From Pseudoalteromonas haloplanktis ATCC 14393 (GTDB lineage: Bacteria; Pseudomonadota; Gammaproteobacteria; Enterobacterales; Alteromonadaceae): 64,000 bases of DNA. The position numbers and the translations under genes were made by a program. The DNA lies in assembly GCF_000238355.1 (NCBI RefSeq), contig NZ_AHCA01000009.1, positions 1-64,000 on the forward strand, in the 5' to 3' direction. The notes under the pieces are model-generated. The model was not told the DNA's origin. It saw only the letters and a program-made list of their open reading frames with translations, and ran no database searches. Numbering within the stretch: position 1 is the stretch's first letter; each line of letters begins with the position of its first letter. Below, in pieces: positions 27,189 to 35,891 of this stretch.

Positions 27189-28732
27189 TGTACGACTCCT
27201 CGTGGCGGCCTTTTAGGACGAGCAATCACAGCTGGCTCATATCCTTTACGCCAAACTATATACGCAATATAAATAAACAACCCTCCGGTAAAAAATAACA
27301 ATAAATCCATAAACAGCAAAGTGGCATCTCGCTCAAATTGATAGTTGAGAATGTGGCGTGAAGTAGTAAAAATACTGATTACAGGTAATGCTAAATAACT
27401 CACGCCTGTAATAAAGCTCAGTTCTTGCCAGCTGTGTTTGCACCCTCTTAGTATCGGGTAAACAAACGCCATAAGCCAAACAATAAAAAAACAATGAATT
27501 TCCCATTCGGCACGACTTTCAAGCTGCAAAGGTAGTAACCGGTTTGCAGCAAAATACCCCGAAATAGCTAAAGGTAGACCTATAATAGATGCTAAGTTAG
27601 TCACATCCATGATTTTATAACCTATGCGAAAACGTGGATTCATTTTTTGCTTACGTTTATTAGACCAAAGCAACAGGCCTGTGCCGACCATGGCTGTTCC
27701 CATGATCCCAGACAAGAAATACAGCCAACGTAGCGAAGTATCAGCAAAACGCCCGGCATGCAGACTAATCATGGTTCGTCGGGTTTGCTCTGCTGCGTTT
27801 GTTACCCCTGAGTCATGCAATAGTTCACCTGTGACACCATGGTATCTAAGTGTTCGGTAATCTGAAGTGAGTTCTTCGGTTGCATTTTCATACACTTCCA
27901 CCATAGCGTTACTATCGCCAGGGTTACTTACAATAATTGAGCCGATACCAGCGTGCCCTAACTGAGCTTTGGCGCTGTTGTAAATATCCCCAAGAGGAAG
28001 TAATTGTGCTTTTTCTCCTGACGCTTTTAAAGCTGGGGCTTGATCGCTAAATGCCGAGAAGAAGCTACGTCTATCCCCATCGCCCATATTCATCGCCCAT
28101 GAGAAGTACATAAGCATTAATGTCACTATCCCTGTGTAAGTGATCATAATATGAAAAGGAAGCGCAAGTACTGAACACACAGTGTGGCTATTGAGCCAGC
28201 TTTTTGCTCCTTTGTTAAATTGCAGTGTAAAAAAGTCTTTGAATATTTTTTTGTGAACCACAATGCCGGTTATAATTCCCACCAGCATCAACATTGCTGC
28301 TATGCCCACTAGCCAACGGGCATAAAATACCGGCATATAATGTAAATCAAAGTGAAACCGGTATAAAAACTCGCCTCCACGCGTTGCGCGGCTGTTAATT
28401 TCGTTACCTTGTTCATCAAGGCGAGCAACACTAAATCGGCCTGTAGTATTTTTATCACGCCAATAAGCGACAATCGGCGAAAAACGTTCATTAGGCGGCA
28501 CTATGGTCCAGCGCGGAGCGTTTTCTGTATGCGTATTTAAATAAGCCTGAGCCTGATTAATCGCTTTGTCTTTATGTTGGATCTGCTCTACTTCTGGTTG
28601 CATCCAATGAGTAATTTCATATTGAAAATACGCCAATGTCCCAGTTAAAAACACAGCAAATAAAAGGCAACCTAGCACCACACAAGACCATGTGTGTAAC
28701 CAGTTCATGCTGTCTCTAAAACGTAATTTCAC
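27185..28732 (-). CDS. PepSY-associated TM protein (siderophore reduction/uptake)
   Basis: The 515 aa inner-membrane protein has a PepSY_TM architecture: an N-terminal helix (about 12-35), a periplasmic domain (about 40-140), a helix around 145-165, then a second periplasmic PepSY section (about 240-330) and a cluster of C-terminal helices. Paired histidines within or next to helices (for example in VHKKIF and HSWQEL) are common in this family, and some members (FsrB-, FoxB- and PiuB-type) reduce ferric siderophores. It is likely the inner-membrane partner of the TonB receptor gene just upstream (94 bp gap). Confidence 0.85.
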   Translation of the reverse strand: MKLRFRDSMNWLHTWSCVVLGCLLFAVFLTGTLAYFQYEITHWMQPEVEQIQHKDKAINQAQAYLNTHTENAPRWTIVPPNERFSPIVAYWRDKNTTGRFSVARLDEQGNEINSRATRGGEFLYRFHFDLHYMPVFYARWLVGIAAMLMLVGIITGIVVHKKIFKDFFTLQFNKGAKSWLNSHTVCSVLALPFHIMITYTGIVTLMLMYFSWAMNMGDGDRRSFFSAFSDQAPALKASGEKAQLLPLGDIYNSAKAQLGHAGIGSIIVSNPGDSNAMVEVYENATEELTSDYRTLRYHGVTGELLHDSGVTNAAEQTRRTMISLHAGRFADTSLRWLYFLSGIMGTAMVGTGLLLWSNKRKQKMNPRFRIGYKIMDVTNLASIIGLPLAISGYFAANRLLPLQLESRAEWEIHCFFIVWLMAFVYPILRGCKHSWQELSFITGVSYLALPVISIFTTSRHILNYQFERDATLLFMDLLLFFTGGLFIYIAYIVWRKGYEPAVIARPKRPPRGVVQ

Positions 28733-28826
28733 TTAATTTTTCCTACTTACATAAAACACTAAAGGCGCACTGGTCGCCTTTAGTAAATTACAGCGGACGA
28801 GCGGTCCGCTTATCATTGTGTTCAGC

Positions 28827-30977
28827 TTAAAAGTTATAGCTAAAGCTCACTGATACACTACGTGGCGCGCCATAGCGATAGAGGTTTGATCTACCTGCAG
28901 TCATATAGTTATAGTACTTTTCGTCAAACAGGTTGTTAACGTTAGCTTGCACTTTCATTGCCTCGTTAATGTCATAACGCGCCATTAAATTAACCAGCGC
29001 ATATGAACCTTGCTCTACGTTAACCGTACTGCCTTGTGCATAAGATTTACTTTGCCAATTGACACCACCACCGACTGTCAGATCAGGTAATTGCTCAACA
29101 AATTGATAGGTGGTAAACAATTTAAACTGCTTACGAGGTGCCGAGGTATTTACTTTAACATCATCCGCATCTTCCGCTTCAAACTGCGAGTAACCAGCAG
29201 AGATATTCCAACCATCGACTGGTTCACCCATTACTTCAAACTCAAAACCACGACTTTGCGTGCCCTCAGCACCATAATAAGCTGACATCTGTTCTGCAGT
29301 CGGTACGTAATTTGGATCTTCAACGGCTAAGTTGTCCTGTTGAATATCAAAAATCGCAAGTGACGTTTGTAGACGCTCGTCAAAGTAAGCACTCTTCAAG
29401 CCGATTTCACTTGCTTTACCATCGATTGGATCGAGGTATTCACCATTAGCATCTAAGTTATTCTGTGGTTTGAATATTTCAGTGTAGCTTGCATAAATAC
29501 GGTGCTGAGAGTTCAGATCATATAAGGCACCAAAGTAGGGAACAAACACGCCTGAGTTGCCGTAATTTTGCTCTGCACCGTAGTAATAACGCTTACGATC
29601 CCACGATGAAATACGCCCACCACCAATCACTTTAAATGCATCAGTAATCGAAATACGTGTAGCAGCGTAAAAGCCTTTTTGCTCAGTATCATTATCGTCT
29701 TGTACTGTGGCTTCTTCAGTCCAGTTTGGCTCTGCAATTGAATCGCCGGCAAAGTTATAGAAGTCATCAATTGGCACAGCATCCCATGCGGTACCACCAA
29801 TAATAGGATCAGGATCACGTGTACTGGTTGTGCCTGCTTGTTTTGAATACAAAGCACCTAGCACAAAGTCATGAGTTTGATCGAATAAGTTGTATTGGCC
29901 TTTTAATTGTAAATCAAAGCTATCTTGCTCTGTGGTACCAAACGAGAAATAACGCTGGCCAGTTAAACCGGCACCAGTTTCTTTATCAAGCGCACCATAT
30001 ACATAGAATAATTTTGTTTCTTTGTCGTATTCTGAGTGGTTGTAATTAGCAACAAACTGCCAGCCATTTGAGAATACATGCTCAAGTGAAGCAAAATAAT
30101 TGGTGTGCTCAGTTTCCCAGCGCGTCCAATCTACTGCTGTGGTTTTTGATACATCCCAATCTGCTGCTGTACCGTCTGTATAATAAGCGGGTAATGCACC
30201 CCACACTGGCCCATGTGGATCACTTTTTTGATAGCTACCGCCTACACGAAAAATAGTGTCTGCAGTTAAATCCGTTTCTAATACACCGTAAAAAATCTTT
30301 TTATTTTCTTCGTATAAGTCAATGTAAGACTCGCTATCAACGACTTTAGCAACAACACGTCCACGCACTGAACCACTGTCGTTCAAGCCATTGGCAAGAT
30401 CAACGGTTAGCTCTTTTTTATTCCAGCTACCTACCGATAAATCAACATAGCCTGTTAAATCAGTGTTACTTGCACGCTTACGAACCAGGTTAATTGATGC
30501 AGACGGGTCGCCTGCACCAGTTAATAAGCCAGTAGCACCACGAACAAACTCAACTCGCTCATAAATGGCCACATCCGCTGATGTTTCTCCTGAATCCCCA
30601 GCCAAACTCCATGATAATGGCACACCATCTATTTGATAATTAGATACGCTAAAACCACGCGACTGCATAGTGTTACGGATGTTATCCATTTTTGATGATG
30701 ATAAACCTACGGTGTTATCAACCGCATCAATAATGGTATCAAGATCTTGGTCACGAATACGTTCAGCAGTGAATACAGTGACTGATTGAGGAGTTTCACG
30801 GATAGATAAGCCTAATCCTGTGGCAGTATCGATGTTTTCATTAACAATATATTTGCCGTTAACAGTGATTTTTTCTATTTTATTTTCGTCTTTACTGTCG
30901 CTTTCTGCAGCAGCTAGATTCATTGACATTAGCGCGACACTGACAGCTGTCGCAATTGGCAGTAGGGTAAAATGCAT
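28827..30977 (-). CDS. TonB-dependent siderophore receptor
   Basis: The 716 aa outer-membrane receptor has a signal peptide (about 1-23, ending MNLAAA), a plug domain (about 45-170, SIRETPQSVTVFTAERI then DGVPLSW) and a 22-strand-type barrel ending in VSVSFSYNF with terminal Phe. The plug wording places it with FhuE/FpvA-like hydroxamate siderophore receptors (TIGR01783-type). No N-terminal FecR-signalling domain is seen. It heads the run of PepSY, DUF3649 and DUF3325 genes, and a Fur-like site lies upstream. The ligand cannot be assigned. Confidence 0.92.
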   Translation of the reverse strand: MHFTLLPIATAVSVALMSMNLAAAESDSKDENKIEKITVNGKYIVNENIDTATGLGLSIRETPQSVTVFTAERIRDQDLDTIIDAVDNTVGLSSSKMDNIRNTMQSRGFSVSNYQIDGVPLSWSLAGDSGETSADVAIYERVEFVRGATGLLTGAGDPSASINLVRKRASNTDLTGYVDLSVGSWNKKELTVDLANGLNDSGSVRGRVVAKVVDSESYIDLYEENKKIFYGVLETDLTADTIFRVGGSYQKSDPHGPVWGALPAYYTDGTAADWDVSKTTAVDWTRWETEHTNYFASLEHVFSNGWQFVANYNHSEYDKETKLFYVYGALDKETGAGLTGQRYFSFGTTEQDSFDLQLKGQYNLFDQTHDFVLGALYSKQAGTTSTRDPDPIIGGTAWDAVPIDDFYNFAGDSIAEPNWTEEATVQDDNDTEQKGFYAATRISITDAFKVIGGGRISSWDRKRYYYGAEQNYGNSGVFVPYFGALYDLNSQHRIYASYTEIFKPQNNLDANGEYLDPIDGKASEIGLKSAYFDERLQTSLAIFDIQQDNLAVEDPNYVPTAEQMSAYYGAEGTQSRGFEFEVMGEPVDGWNISAGYSQFEAEDADDVKVNTSAPRKQFKLFTTYQFVEQLPDLTVGGGVNWQSKSYAQGSTVNVEQGSYALVNLMARYDINEAMKVQANVNNLFDEKYYNYMTAGRSNLYRYGAPRSVSVSFSYNF

Positions 30978-31023
30978 GGTAATACTCTAATAAGAAAAAC
31001 AACAACGCAAAAGATATCACGAA

Positions 31024-31038
31024 TGATAACTACTTGCA
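31024..31038. promoter_or_regulatory. Possible Fur box upstream of the TonB receptor
   Basis: TGATAACTACTTGCA matches the 7-1-7 Fur consensus at about 10 of 14 informative positions and lies about 50 bp before the receptor start, beside an AT-rich stretch with TATAAT-like hexamers. The match is modest. Confidence 0.4.
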
Positions 31039-31203
31039 TCAATTATTATAATATAATACCACTTGAAGAAGTCACAATGTCAAATCTATCCACCATGTAA
31101 ACTAATGCTCTATAAATACGCTTTGCAACTATTAAAAAAATACTTAACTTAAATTCGAGATAAGCAACTTAACAAAACATAAAGTGCTTACCTCTAACTT
31201 TAA

Positions 31204-31866
31204 TTACTTAACTTGAAAACTAATTGTTACAATATTATACGTACTATCAACCTGATTACCGGCAATCACCGCCTTACCCGCAACCGGATGATCACTCGAA
31301 ATAATATAGGTTCCTTGTTCTTCGCTAGTAACTGTTAGTTGACCATGTTTATCTGTAATTGTTTTTACTTGGTGCTTAGGTGTTTGCACTAATACTTCAT
31401 GATCAACAACCGGTTTATTTTTATAAACAAGTGTGAAGGTATCCCCGTTTGATTTAGTTGGTACAAATTCAAGCTCTTGCTTTGCTTGGATCTCTTCACG
31501 GCCTGCTTTCGCAAATAACTTAGCCGCTTGAAATGTATCTGTATCTTGCTCTGATACTTTTTCCATTTTCCAAGGCTTCCATAAATCATCCGTAAACGCT
31601 CTTACATCCCCTTGTTCAGTAAGCTCTGCTGACCAAAAGTTTTGCTGTTGAGTCAGTGCTAAAGTCGACTCTGTTGAATCTACAAATACTTTTGTATTCT
31701 TCAGCCCTGCAATTTTATCGCCGGACTCAGGCTCCCCAGGCTCACCTAAATACAATTTTACAGCATCACCTTTCGCCGACTTTACCAACCAAATTTCATG
31801 TGCAATCGCAAAGTTACTACACGTTAAAAGCGCAGCAATAAAAAGAGAATTTTTTAGGCTTTTCAT
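31204..31866 (-). CDS. DUF4198 periplasmic protein
   Basis: The 220 aa precursor has a signal peptide (about 1-22, ending SNFAIA before HEIWLVKS). The mature start HEIWL is typical of DUF4198 proteins, which often accompany iron or other metal uptake genes. The rest is predicted beta-rich with an Ig-like C-terminal half (TFTLVYKNKPVVDHEVLVQT). It stands 226 bp upstream of the TonB receptor on the same strand. A good Fur-box match lies 150 bp upstream. A carrier or metal-binding role is inferred from context. Confidence 0.8.
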   Translation of the reverse strand: MKSLKNSLFIAALLTCSNFAIAHEIWLVKSAKGDAVKLYLGEPGEPESGDKIAGLKNTKVFVDSTESTLALTQQQNFWSAELTEQGDVRAFTDDLWKPWKMEKVSEQDTDTFQAAKLFAKAGREEIQAKQELEFVPTKSNGDTFTLVYKNKPVVDHEVLVQTPKHQVKTITDKHGQLTVTSEEQGTYIISSDHPVAGKAVIAGNQVDSTYNIVTISFQVK

Positions 31867-32015
31867 TAGATTTCCTTTAAGTCTGTTAATAATTCATTTA
31901 GCAAATGGTCTAAAACTCAGCTTTAAATTAAAAGTACACAAAAGCTAACCGCACTTATCAATCTACCTTCACCGCAATGCCAAGTAGTAAGCGACGTTGC
32001 TCAACACCGCGATAA

Positions 32016-32030
32016 CAATAATGATTATCA
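32016..32030. promoter_or_regulatory. Fur box
   Basis: CAATAATGATTATCA matches the Fur consensus TGATAATNATTATCA at 12 of 14 positions, with a perfect right half. It lies 150 bp upstream of the DUF4198 gene and would place the iron-uptake locus under Fur repression. The 315 bp spacer 31867-32181 holds no other recognisable feature. Confidence 0.6.
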
Positions 32031-32181
32031 ATTGAATTTGCAATAACTTGAGGTGCTTTTTAGCTCGCTAGAATGGTTAAATATTTAAGTTGGTTGGTAT
32101 TAGCTAGACAAACAAAAGGGAGTAATTAGAAAAAAAATAGCGAATTCTATTTAGTTCGATAATAACTTGTAGATTAGCAAA

Positions 32182-32256
32182 TGGCGCTCTCGGTAGGGAT
32201 CGAACCTACAACTTAGCCTCCGGAGGGCCACGTGATATCCATTTCACCACGAGAGC
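32182..32256 (-). tRNA. tRNA-Arg (anticodon CCG)
   Basis: The 75-base minus-strand sequence folds into a full cloverleaf. Acceptor GCTCTCG pairs with CGAGAGC; the D-stem is GTGA/TCAC; the anticodon stem TGGCC/GGCTA carries loop CTCCGGA, giving anticodon CCG; the T-stem is GTAGG/CCTAC with loop TTCGATC. Discriminator G and an encoded CCA end follow. It is a single gene, with no integrase or att repeat beside it. Confidence 0.97.
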
Positions 32257-32510
32257 ACATTTGTGCCACCACACTAACTCGCGATATCAGTGCTTAGGCG
32301 CAGCAATAATAAAGGCATCTGCAATGAATTGCCAGCATCTATCGCCTAGTTGATTATAAAACAAACGAAATAGAATAAATTACTTCACAAGTAAGCAAAA
32401 AACCGCTATTAAATTATACTTAATGAAAATAAATAACCATTTTGCAACATATCAATGCCCGTCGAACAACTTATAAGGCGCTTGTAAAAGGTTTAACACG
32501 AGGAAGTATT

Positions 32511-32693
32511 ATGAGTTTAATGTCAACCGAGCAAGTCGCAGAATTTTTAGGTGTTAAAACTGAGCGTGTAAAGCGTTTAGCCAGAGAAAGCTTACTGATC
32601 GCAAAAGGTGAAGACGCTAATGGCGATCCGCAGTTTGATGCCGATGAAGTTGCAAAGTATAAAGAACTAGCCGCTCGTTTTGGCGGTCTTTAA
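32511..32693 (+). CDS. 60-residue HTH (excisionase/MerR-like) protein
   Basis: A 60 aa protein beginning MSLMSTEQVAEFLGVKTERV, with a helix-turn-helix of the HTH_17/MerR type (about 4-30) and an acidic C-terminal half. The start at 32511 is chosen because GAGGAAG stands 5-11 bases before it; the open frame reaches back to 32442. It has the size of excisionases or stand-alone DNA-binding domains, but no integrase is nearby. Its stop overlaps the 3' end of the convergent kinase gene by 4 bp. Function unknown. Confidence 0.65.
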   Translation: MSLMSTEQVAEFLGVKTERVKRLARESLLIAKGEDANGDPQFDADEVAKYKELAARFGGL

Positions 32694-33508
32694 TTACTGC
32701 TTTTACGGTTAATTAAACGATCTAACTGCGTACGTAATAATGATACTTTATCTTCGACTGAGCGTGCGCTGTACCAACAAATACATAAAACTAAAAAGAC
32801 CACTTGATAACACTCTAACTTGTTTATGCTGCAATAAAACTGCTGACCATCAGGTAAAAGTTGTTGATAGTGTGCCAACAAATTAGTTTTTTGCTTATCA
32901 TCAAGCGAAAAACTAACTACCAGCGCGGCTAAATCAAAGTAAACATCGTTGTACTTCGCGTATTCAAAATCAATTAAGAACATCCCCTGCTGATTAACTA
33001 TAATATTTTCCTTCACCAAATCATTATGGCAAAAGCCGCCATCGCGAGGAAACAAAGCTATTTGCTGCAATGCTTTTGCAATACTCACTTGGTAATACTG
33101 ATATAAGGGCGTTTGTTGATAAAAAGCGAGTTCATCATTGATGTTCATTGGTACTGTTTGGGCATGATAACCATGTAAAGTGACTAACTTTTTTAAAAGC
33201 TCTGTAGTGTAATTCCCTTGTGCAATATCGCCCTCTAAGTAATCAAAAATAGCGATTTTATTGGCTTTATCAGTCCAAAGTGGCTGTGGGCAAATACCTT
33301 GTGCTGCAAAATCGGCTTGCGCTATTAAACCAACTTCAGGCCAATGATCACGATAACACTTTAATAAATAAGCCTGTGGCTGGTGCTTCCACTGTGCACG
33401 TACTAAAAAATTATCGTTACTCAAACCGCTATGTAATCGTTCGCTGCTAACGATGTTTAATTGCGAGTTAAAAGCGGCAAAAATGCCGCTAATTTCGTGA
33501 CCTGTCAT
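32690..33508 (-). CDS. thiK: Choline/aminoglycoside-type phosphotransferase, probable thiamine kinase
   Basis: The 272 aa protein has the APH/ChoK kinase fold. The Brenner catalytic motif HNDLVKENII is at about residues 160-169 and the metal-binding DFEYAKYND follows at about 178-186. E. coli ThiK (YcfN) belongs to this family and phosphorylates thiamine to thiamine monophosphate. The PnuC-like gene 8 bp upstream and a thiamine-binding-family gene before that make a thiamine role the best guess. Choline or another amino-alcohol is the alternative. Confidence 0.65.
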   Translation of the reverse strand: MTGHEISGIFAAFNSQLNIVSSERLHSGLSNDNFLVRAQWKHQPQAYLLKCYRDHWPEVGLIAQADFAAQGICPQPLWTDKANKIAIFDYLEGDIAQGNYTTELLKKLVTLHGYHAQTVPMNINDELAFYQQTPLYQYYQVSIAKALQQIALFPRDGGFCHNDLVKENIIVNQQGMFLIDFEYAKYNDVYFDLAALVVSFSLDDKQKTNLLAHYQQLLPDGQQFYCSINKLECYQVVFLVLCICWYSARSVEDKVSLLRTQLDRLINRKSSN

Positions 33509-33516
33509 AGTGCTTC

Positions 33517-34140
33517 TTATAGTTGTGCTAACGGCTTAGCTTGAGTTTGCTCGTACTCTTCGTACCAAGTTTTAAATGCCCACGCCGCCATAATGGTGTA
33601 AAACACAAAAAGCACCAGTGTAGGGTAATATCCTTTCTCATAATATAAGTACATAGACGCCGCATCGATCACTATCCAATATAGCCAGTTTTCAAGCACT
33701 TTTTTTGCAACCAAGTAAGTAGTAACAACGGCAAAGCAAGTTGTAAAGCTGTCTAAATAGGCAAAATCTGCATGGGTATAATTACTCATTACATACCCTA
33801 AGACTACAGCCACAATTGACGTGCCCATAATGATCAATAAATGCTGATTTAAACGCCATGACGTTATAGCTAATTCAAGCTTATTTTCTCCTCCTTTACG
33901 CCATGCAAGCCAGCCATAAACTGCCATATACATATAGTAAAAGTGCAATAGCGATTCCATCAGTAAGGCACCATTCCAATACATGATGGTATAAATTAAA
34001 GTACTAAAAAATGCCGCAGGCCAACACCACAAGCTCTCTTTAATAGCCAGCAGTAAATACGCCATCGACAAAGCTACAGCGATATATTCCCAGTGCGACA
34101 TGGCCGTAAAGCCTGCAAGCGTTTGCGTGATAAAATCCAT
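33517..34140 (-). CDS. pnuT: PnuC-family transporter, probable thiamine transporter PnuT
   Basis: The 207 aa inner-membrane protein has about seven hydrophobic helices and PnuC-family motifs: WCWPAAFFSTLIYTIMYWNG and ESLLHFYYMYMAVYGWLAWR. PnuC imports nicotinamide riboside; the related PnuT imports thiamine. PnuT genes are often found with thiamine genes. Here it is flanked by a thiamine-binding-family gene and an APH-type kinase, and no NAD genes are near, so thiamine is preferred. Substrate is inferred from context. Confidence 0.72.
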   Translation of the reverse strand: MDFITQTLAGFTAMSHWEYIAVALSMAYLLLAIKESLWCWPAAFFSTLIYTIMYWNGALLMESLLHFYYMYMAVYGWLAWRKGGENKLELAITSWRLNQHLLIIMGTSIVAVVLGYVMSNYTHADFAYLDSFTTCFAVVTTYLVAKKVLENWLYWIVIDAASMYLYYEKGYYPTLVLFVFYTIMAAWAFKTWYEEYEQTQAKPLAQL

Positions 34141-34164
34141 GTTGACTCTCTAAGAAGTTAACGG

Positions 34165-34416
34165 TTATTCAGGAGAAAGATCACCATTGAGAAATTTGCA
34201 CACAAAAATGGCTTTACCAAACTCTTCATATGAACGTTTAATCTCTGTGCTAAGCACGGACATAACGAGATCATAATCACCAAAAATTTGCGTTGATAAC
34301 GTATTGGTAATCACTTTTAAGTCATCGTAACTATTTAAACGGTCAATAAAACCTTTAATAAAAGGAATGTAATCTTGATGTAGTGGGTATTTGCTGATCT
34401 CAACAGTTAGTTTCAT
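34165..34416 (-). CDS. Thiamine-binding (YkoF/MTH1187-like, PF01910) protein
   Basis: An 83 aa protein with the pattern of the PF01910 Thiamine_BP family: EISKYPLHQDYIPFIKGFID, then LSTQIFGDYDLVMSVL and a C-terminal FVCKFLNGDL. The family forms small ferredoxin-like domains that bind thiamine or its pyrimidine (HMP). It is the first gene of a three-gene operon with the PnuC-like transporter (24 bp gap) and kinase. The 132 bp upstream do not show the conserved CTGAGA core of a TPP riboswitch. Confidence 0.7.
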   Translation of the reverse strand: MKLTVEISKYPLHQDYIPFIKGFIDRLNSYDDLKVITNTLSTQIFGDYDLVMSVLSTEIKRSYEEFGKAIFVCKFLNGDLSPE

Positions 34417-34548
34417 GATGTTCCTTTGCTGCGGCTACAAAATAAGTCACCATTGTAACTTGAGCTTAGCCACAAGTCATTCAAAGGTAGAGAGGATGAC
34501 GAATAAGGTATAAAATCAGGGCAATATAATTCAATTTACGAGTTCCCC

Positions 34549-34788
34549 ATGGCACGACGCATTACGTATAAGTTTAAAAATCAACCGCGCGAAATTAATT
34601 TTGCTAAAGATAAGTACCACGATATGTACCAAGCCATTGCAGCCGCTGAAGGGATTGATTTAACAAATTACTTAAAAATGGAACAGCAAATTGCTATGAC
34701 CTCAAAAGGCTCTGCAGCAGTACGTAATTTTCGTGATGAAGAGTTTGCCCGTATGGGCTTCAGTGATGTGTATTTTATTAAAGAGTAA
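34549..34788 (+). CDS. DUF2960-like small protein
   Basis: A 79 aa basic-to-neutral protein, MARRITYKFKNQPREINFAK at the start and KYHDMYQAIAAAEGIDLTNY in the middle. This fits the DUF2960 family of Vibrio, Shewanella and relatives, as far as I recall it. No known motif is visible. It has its own promoter region, divergent from the thiamine-type operon, and ends convergent to alr. Confidence 0.6.
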   Translation: MARRITYKFKNQPREINFAKDKYHDMYQAIAAAEGIDLTNYLKMEQQIAMTSKGSAAVRNFRDEEFARMGFSDVYFIKE

Positions 34789-34803
34789 CGCTTAACGTTA
34801 CTC
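34783..34803. terminator. Hairpin between convergent genes
   Basis: GAGTAACG (34783-34790) pairs with CGTTACTC (34796-34803). It overlaps the end of the DUF2960-like gene and precedes the alr stop on the other strand. No strong T-run. Confidence 0.35.
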
Positions 34804-34811
34804 TCATTAGT

Positions 34812-35891
34812 TTAAGTTAAATACTCATAACTTACCCGGGGGGTGATATTACACAATAGCTCGTAAGGTATTGTTGTAGCGCACAGGGCTATTTCTTCCA
34901 CGGGAAGTTCTGGCCCCCACATTACCACCTCATCGCCTACTTTGATATTGTCGCTATTATCACCAATATCCACACTGATCATGTCCATTGATACGTTCCC
35001 AGCGATACCGTAACGCTTATTACCGATGACCACAGGCGTACCATGTTTTGCATGACGCGGATAACCATCACCATATCCCATGGCAACCACAGCAAGCTTA
35101 GTCGCCTTGGCGCTGTGCCAACGACCACCATAGCCAACACATTGTCCTGCTGCTACATCACGAATTGCAATCACCTTAGTGGTTAAGCGCATCACAGGCT
35201 TTAAATCATGTTGCGCTCCGGTGCAGTTAAGCATAGGTGACACGCCATACAACATTAAACCAGGTCGCACCCAGTCACCATGCCCTGCAGGCCAAGCAAT
35301 TATGCCAGCAGAATTAGCTAAACAATGGGCTTGCTGCTTTGTTGCTACTAACGAATCAAATAAACTAATTTGCTCTGCTGTTTTGGTATCGCTCACATCG
35401 TCAGCACACGAAAAATGAGTCATTAAATTAATCTCATTTTTCGCATTTGGGGTCGCCAGTAAACGCTGATAAAAATCTTCAAACTGAGTCGCAGCAATCC
35501 CTAATCGATGCATGCCCGTGTTGATTTTCAACCAACAGCTGATCGGTGCATCTAACTGGGCTTGTTCTAGCGCGACAAGTTGGTTTTCATCATGAATAAT
35601 GGTTTGAAAGTTATTTGCCAATAAAATGGGTAAGTCATCTTGATGAAAAAAGCCTTCAAGTAACACTATTGGTTTAGTTAACCCACCTGCGCGCAAAGCC
35701 AAAGCCTCATCTATACGAGCAACAGCAAAGGCATCAGCTGCGTTGAGATGTTGGGCAATCTTCACTAAACCATGACCATAGGCATTGGCTTTTAAAACCG
35801 CCATAATTTTACTATCAGGGGCAAACTGACGTACTTGCGCTAGGTTATGGGCAAGTGCTTGCAGATTAATTTCGGCTATCGCTAAACGCAT
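34812..35891 (-). CDS. alr: Alanine racemase
   Basis: Alr interconverts L- and D-alanine with pyridoxal phosphate, supplying D-Ala for peptidoglycan. The 359 aa length matches E. coli Alr (359 aa). The PLP-lysine motif AVLKANAYGHG is at about 31-41 (Lys34), and the second-base tyrosine lies in YGDGYPRHAKHG-type and later MDMISVD blocks. The start codon overlaps the dnaB stop codon by one base (TAATG), so the two genes are translationally coupled. The dnaB-alr order is conserved in gammaproteobacteria. Confidence 0.96.
   Translation of the reverse strand: MRLAIAEINLQALAHNLAQVRQFAPDSKIMAVLKANAYGHGLVKIAQHLNAADAFAVARIDEALALRAGGLTKPIVLLEGFFHQDDLPILLANNFQTIIHDENQLVALEQAQLDAPISCWLKINTGMHRLGIAATQFEDFYQRLLATPNAKNEINLMTHFSCADDVSDTKTAEQISLFDSLVATKQQAHCLANSAGIIAWPAGHGDWVRPGLMLYGVSPMLNCTGAQHDLKPVMRLTTKVIAIRDVAAGQCVGYGGRWHSAKATKLAVVAMGYGDGYPRHAKHGTPVVIGNKRYGIAGNVSMDMISVDIGDNSDNIKVGDEVVMWGPELPVEEIALCATTIPYELLCNITPRVSYEYLT

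Noticed and set aside
34417..34548. TPP riboswitch upstream of the thiamine-type operon
   Set aside because: I read the minus strand and did not find the conserved CTGAGA or ACCTGA cores.
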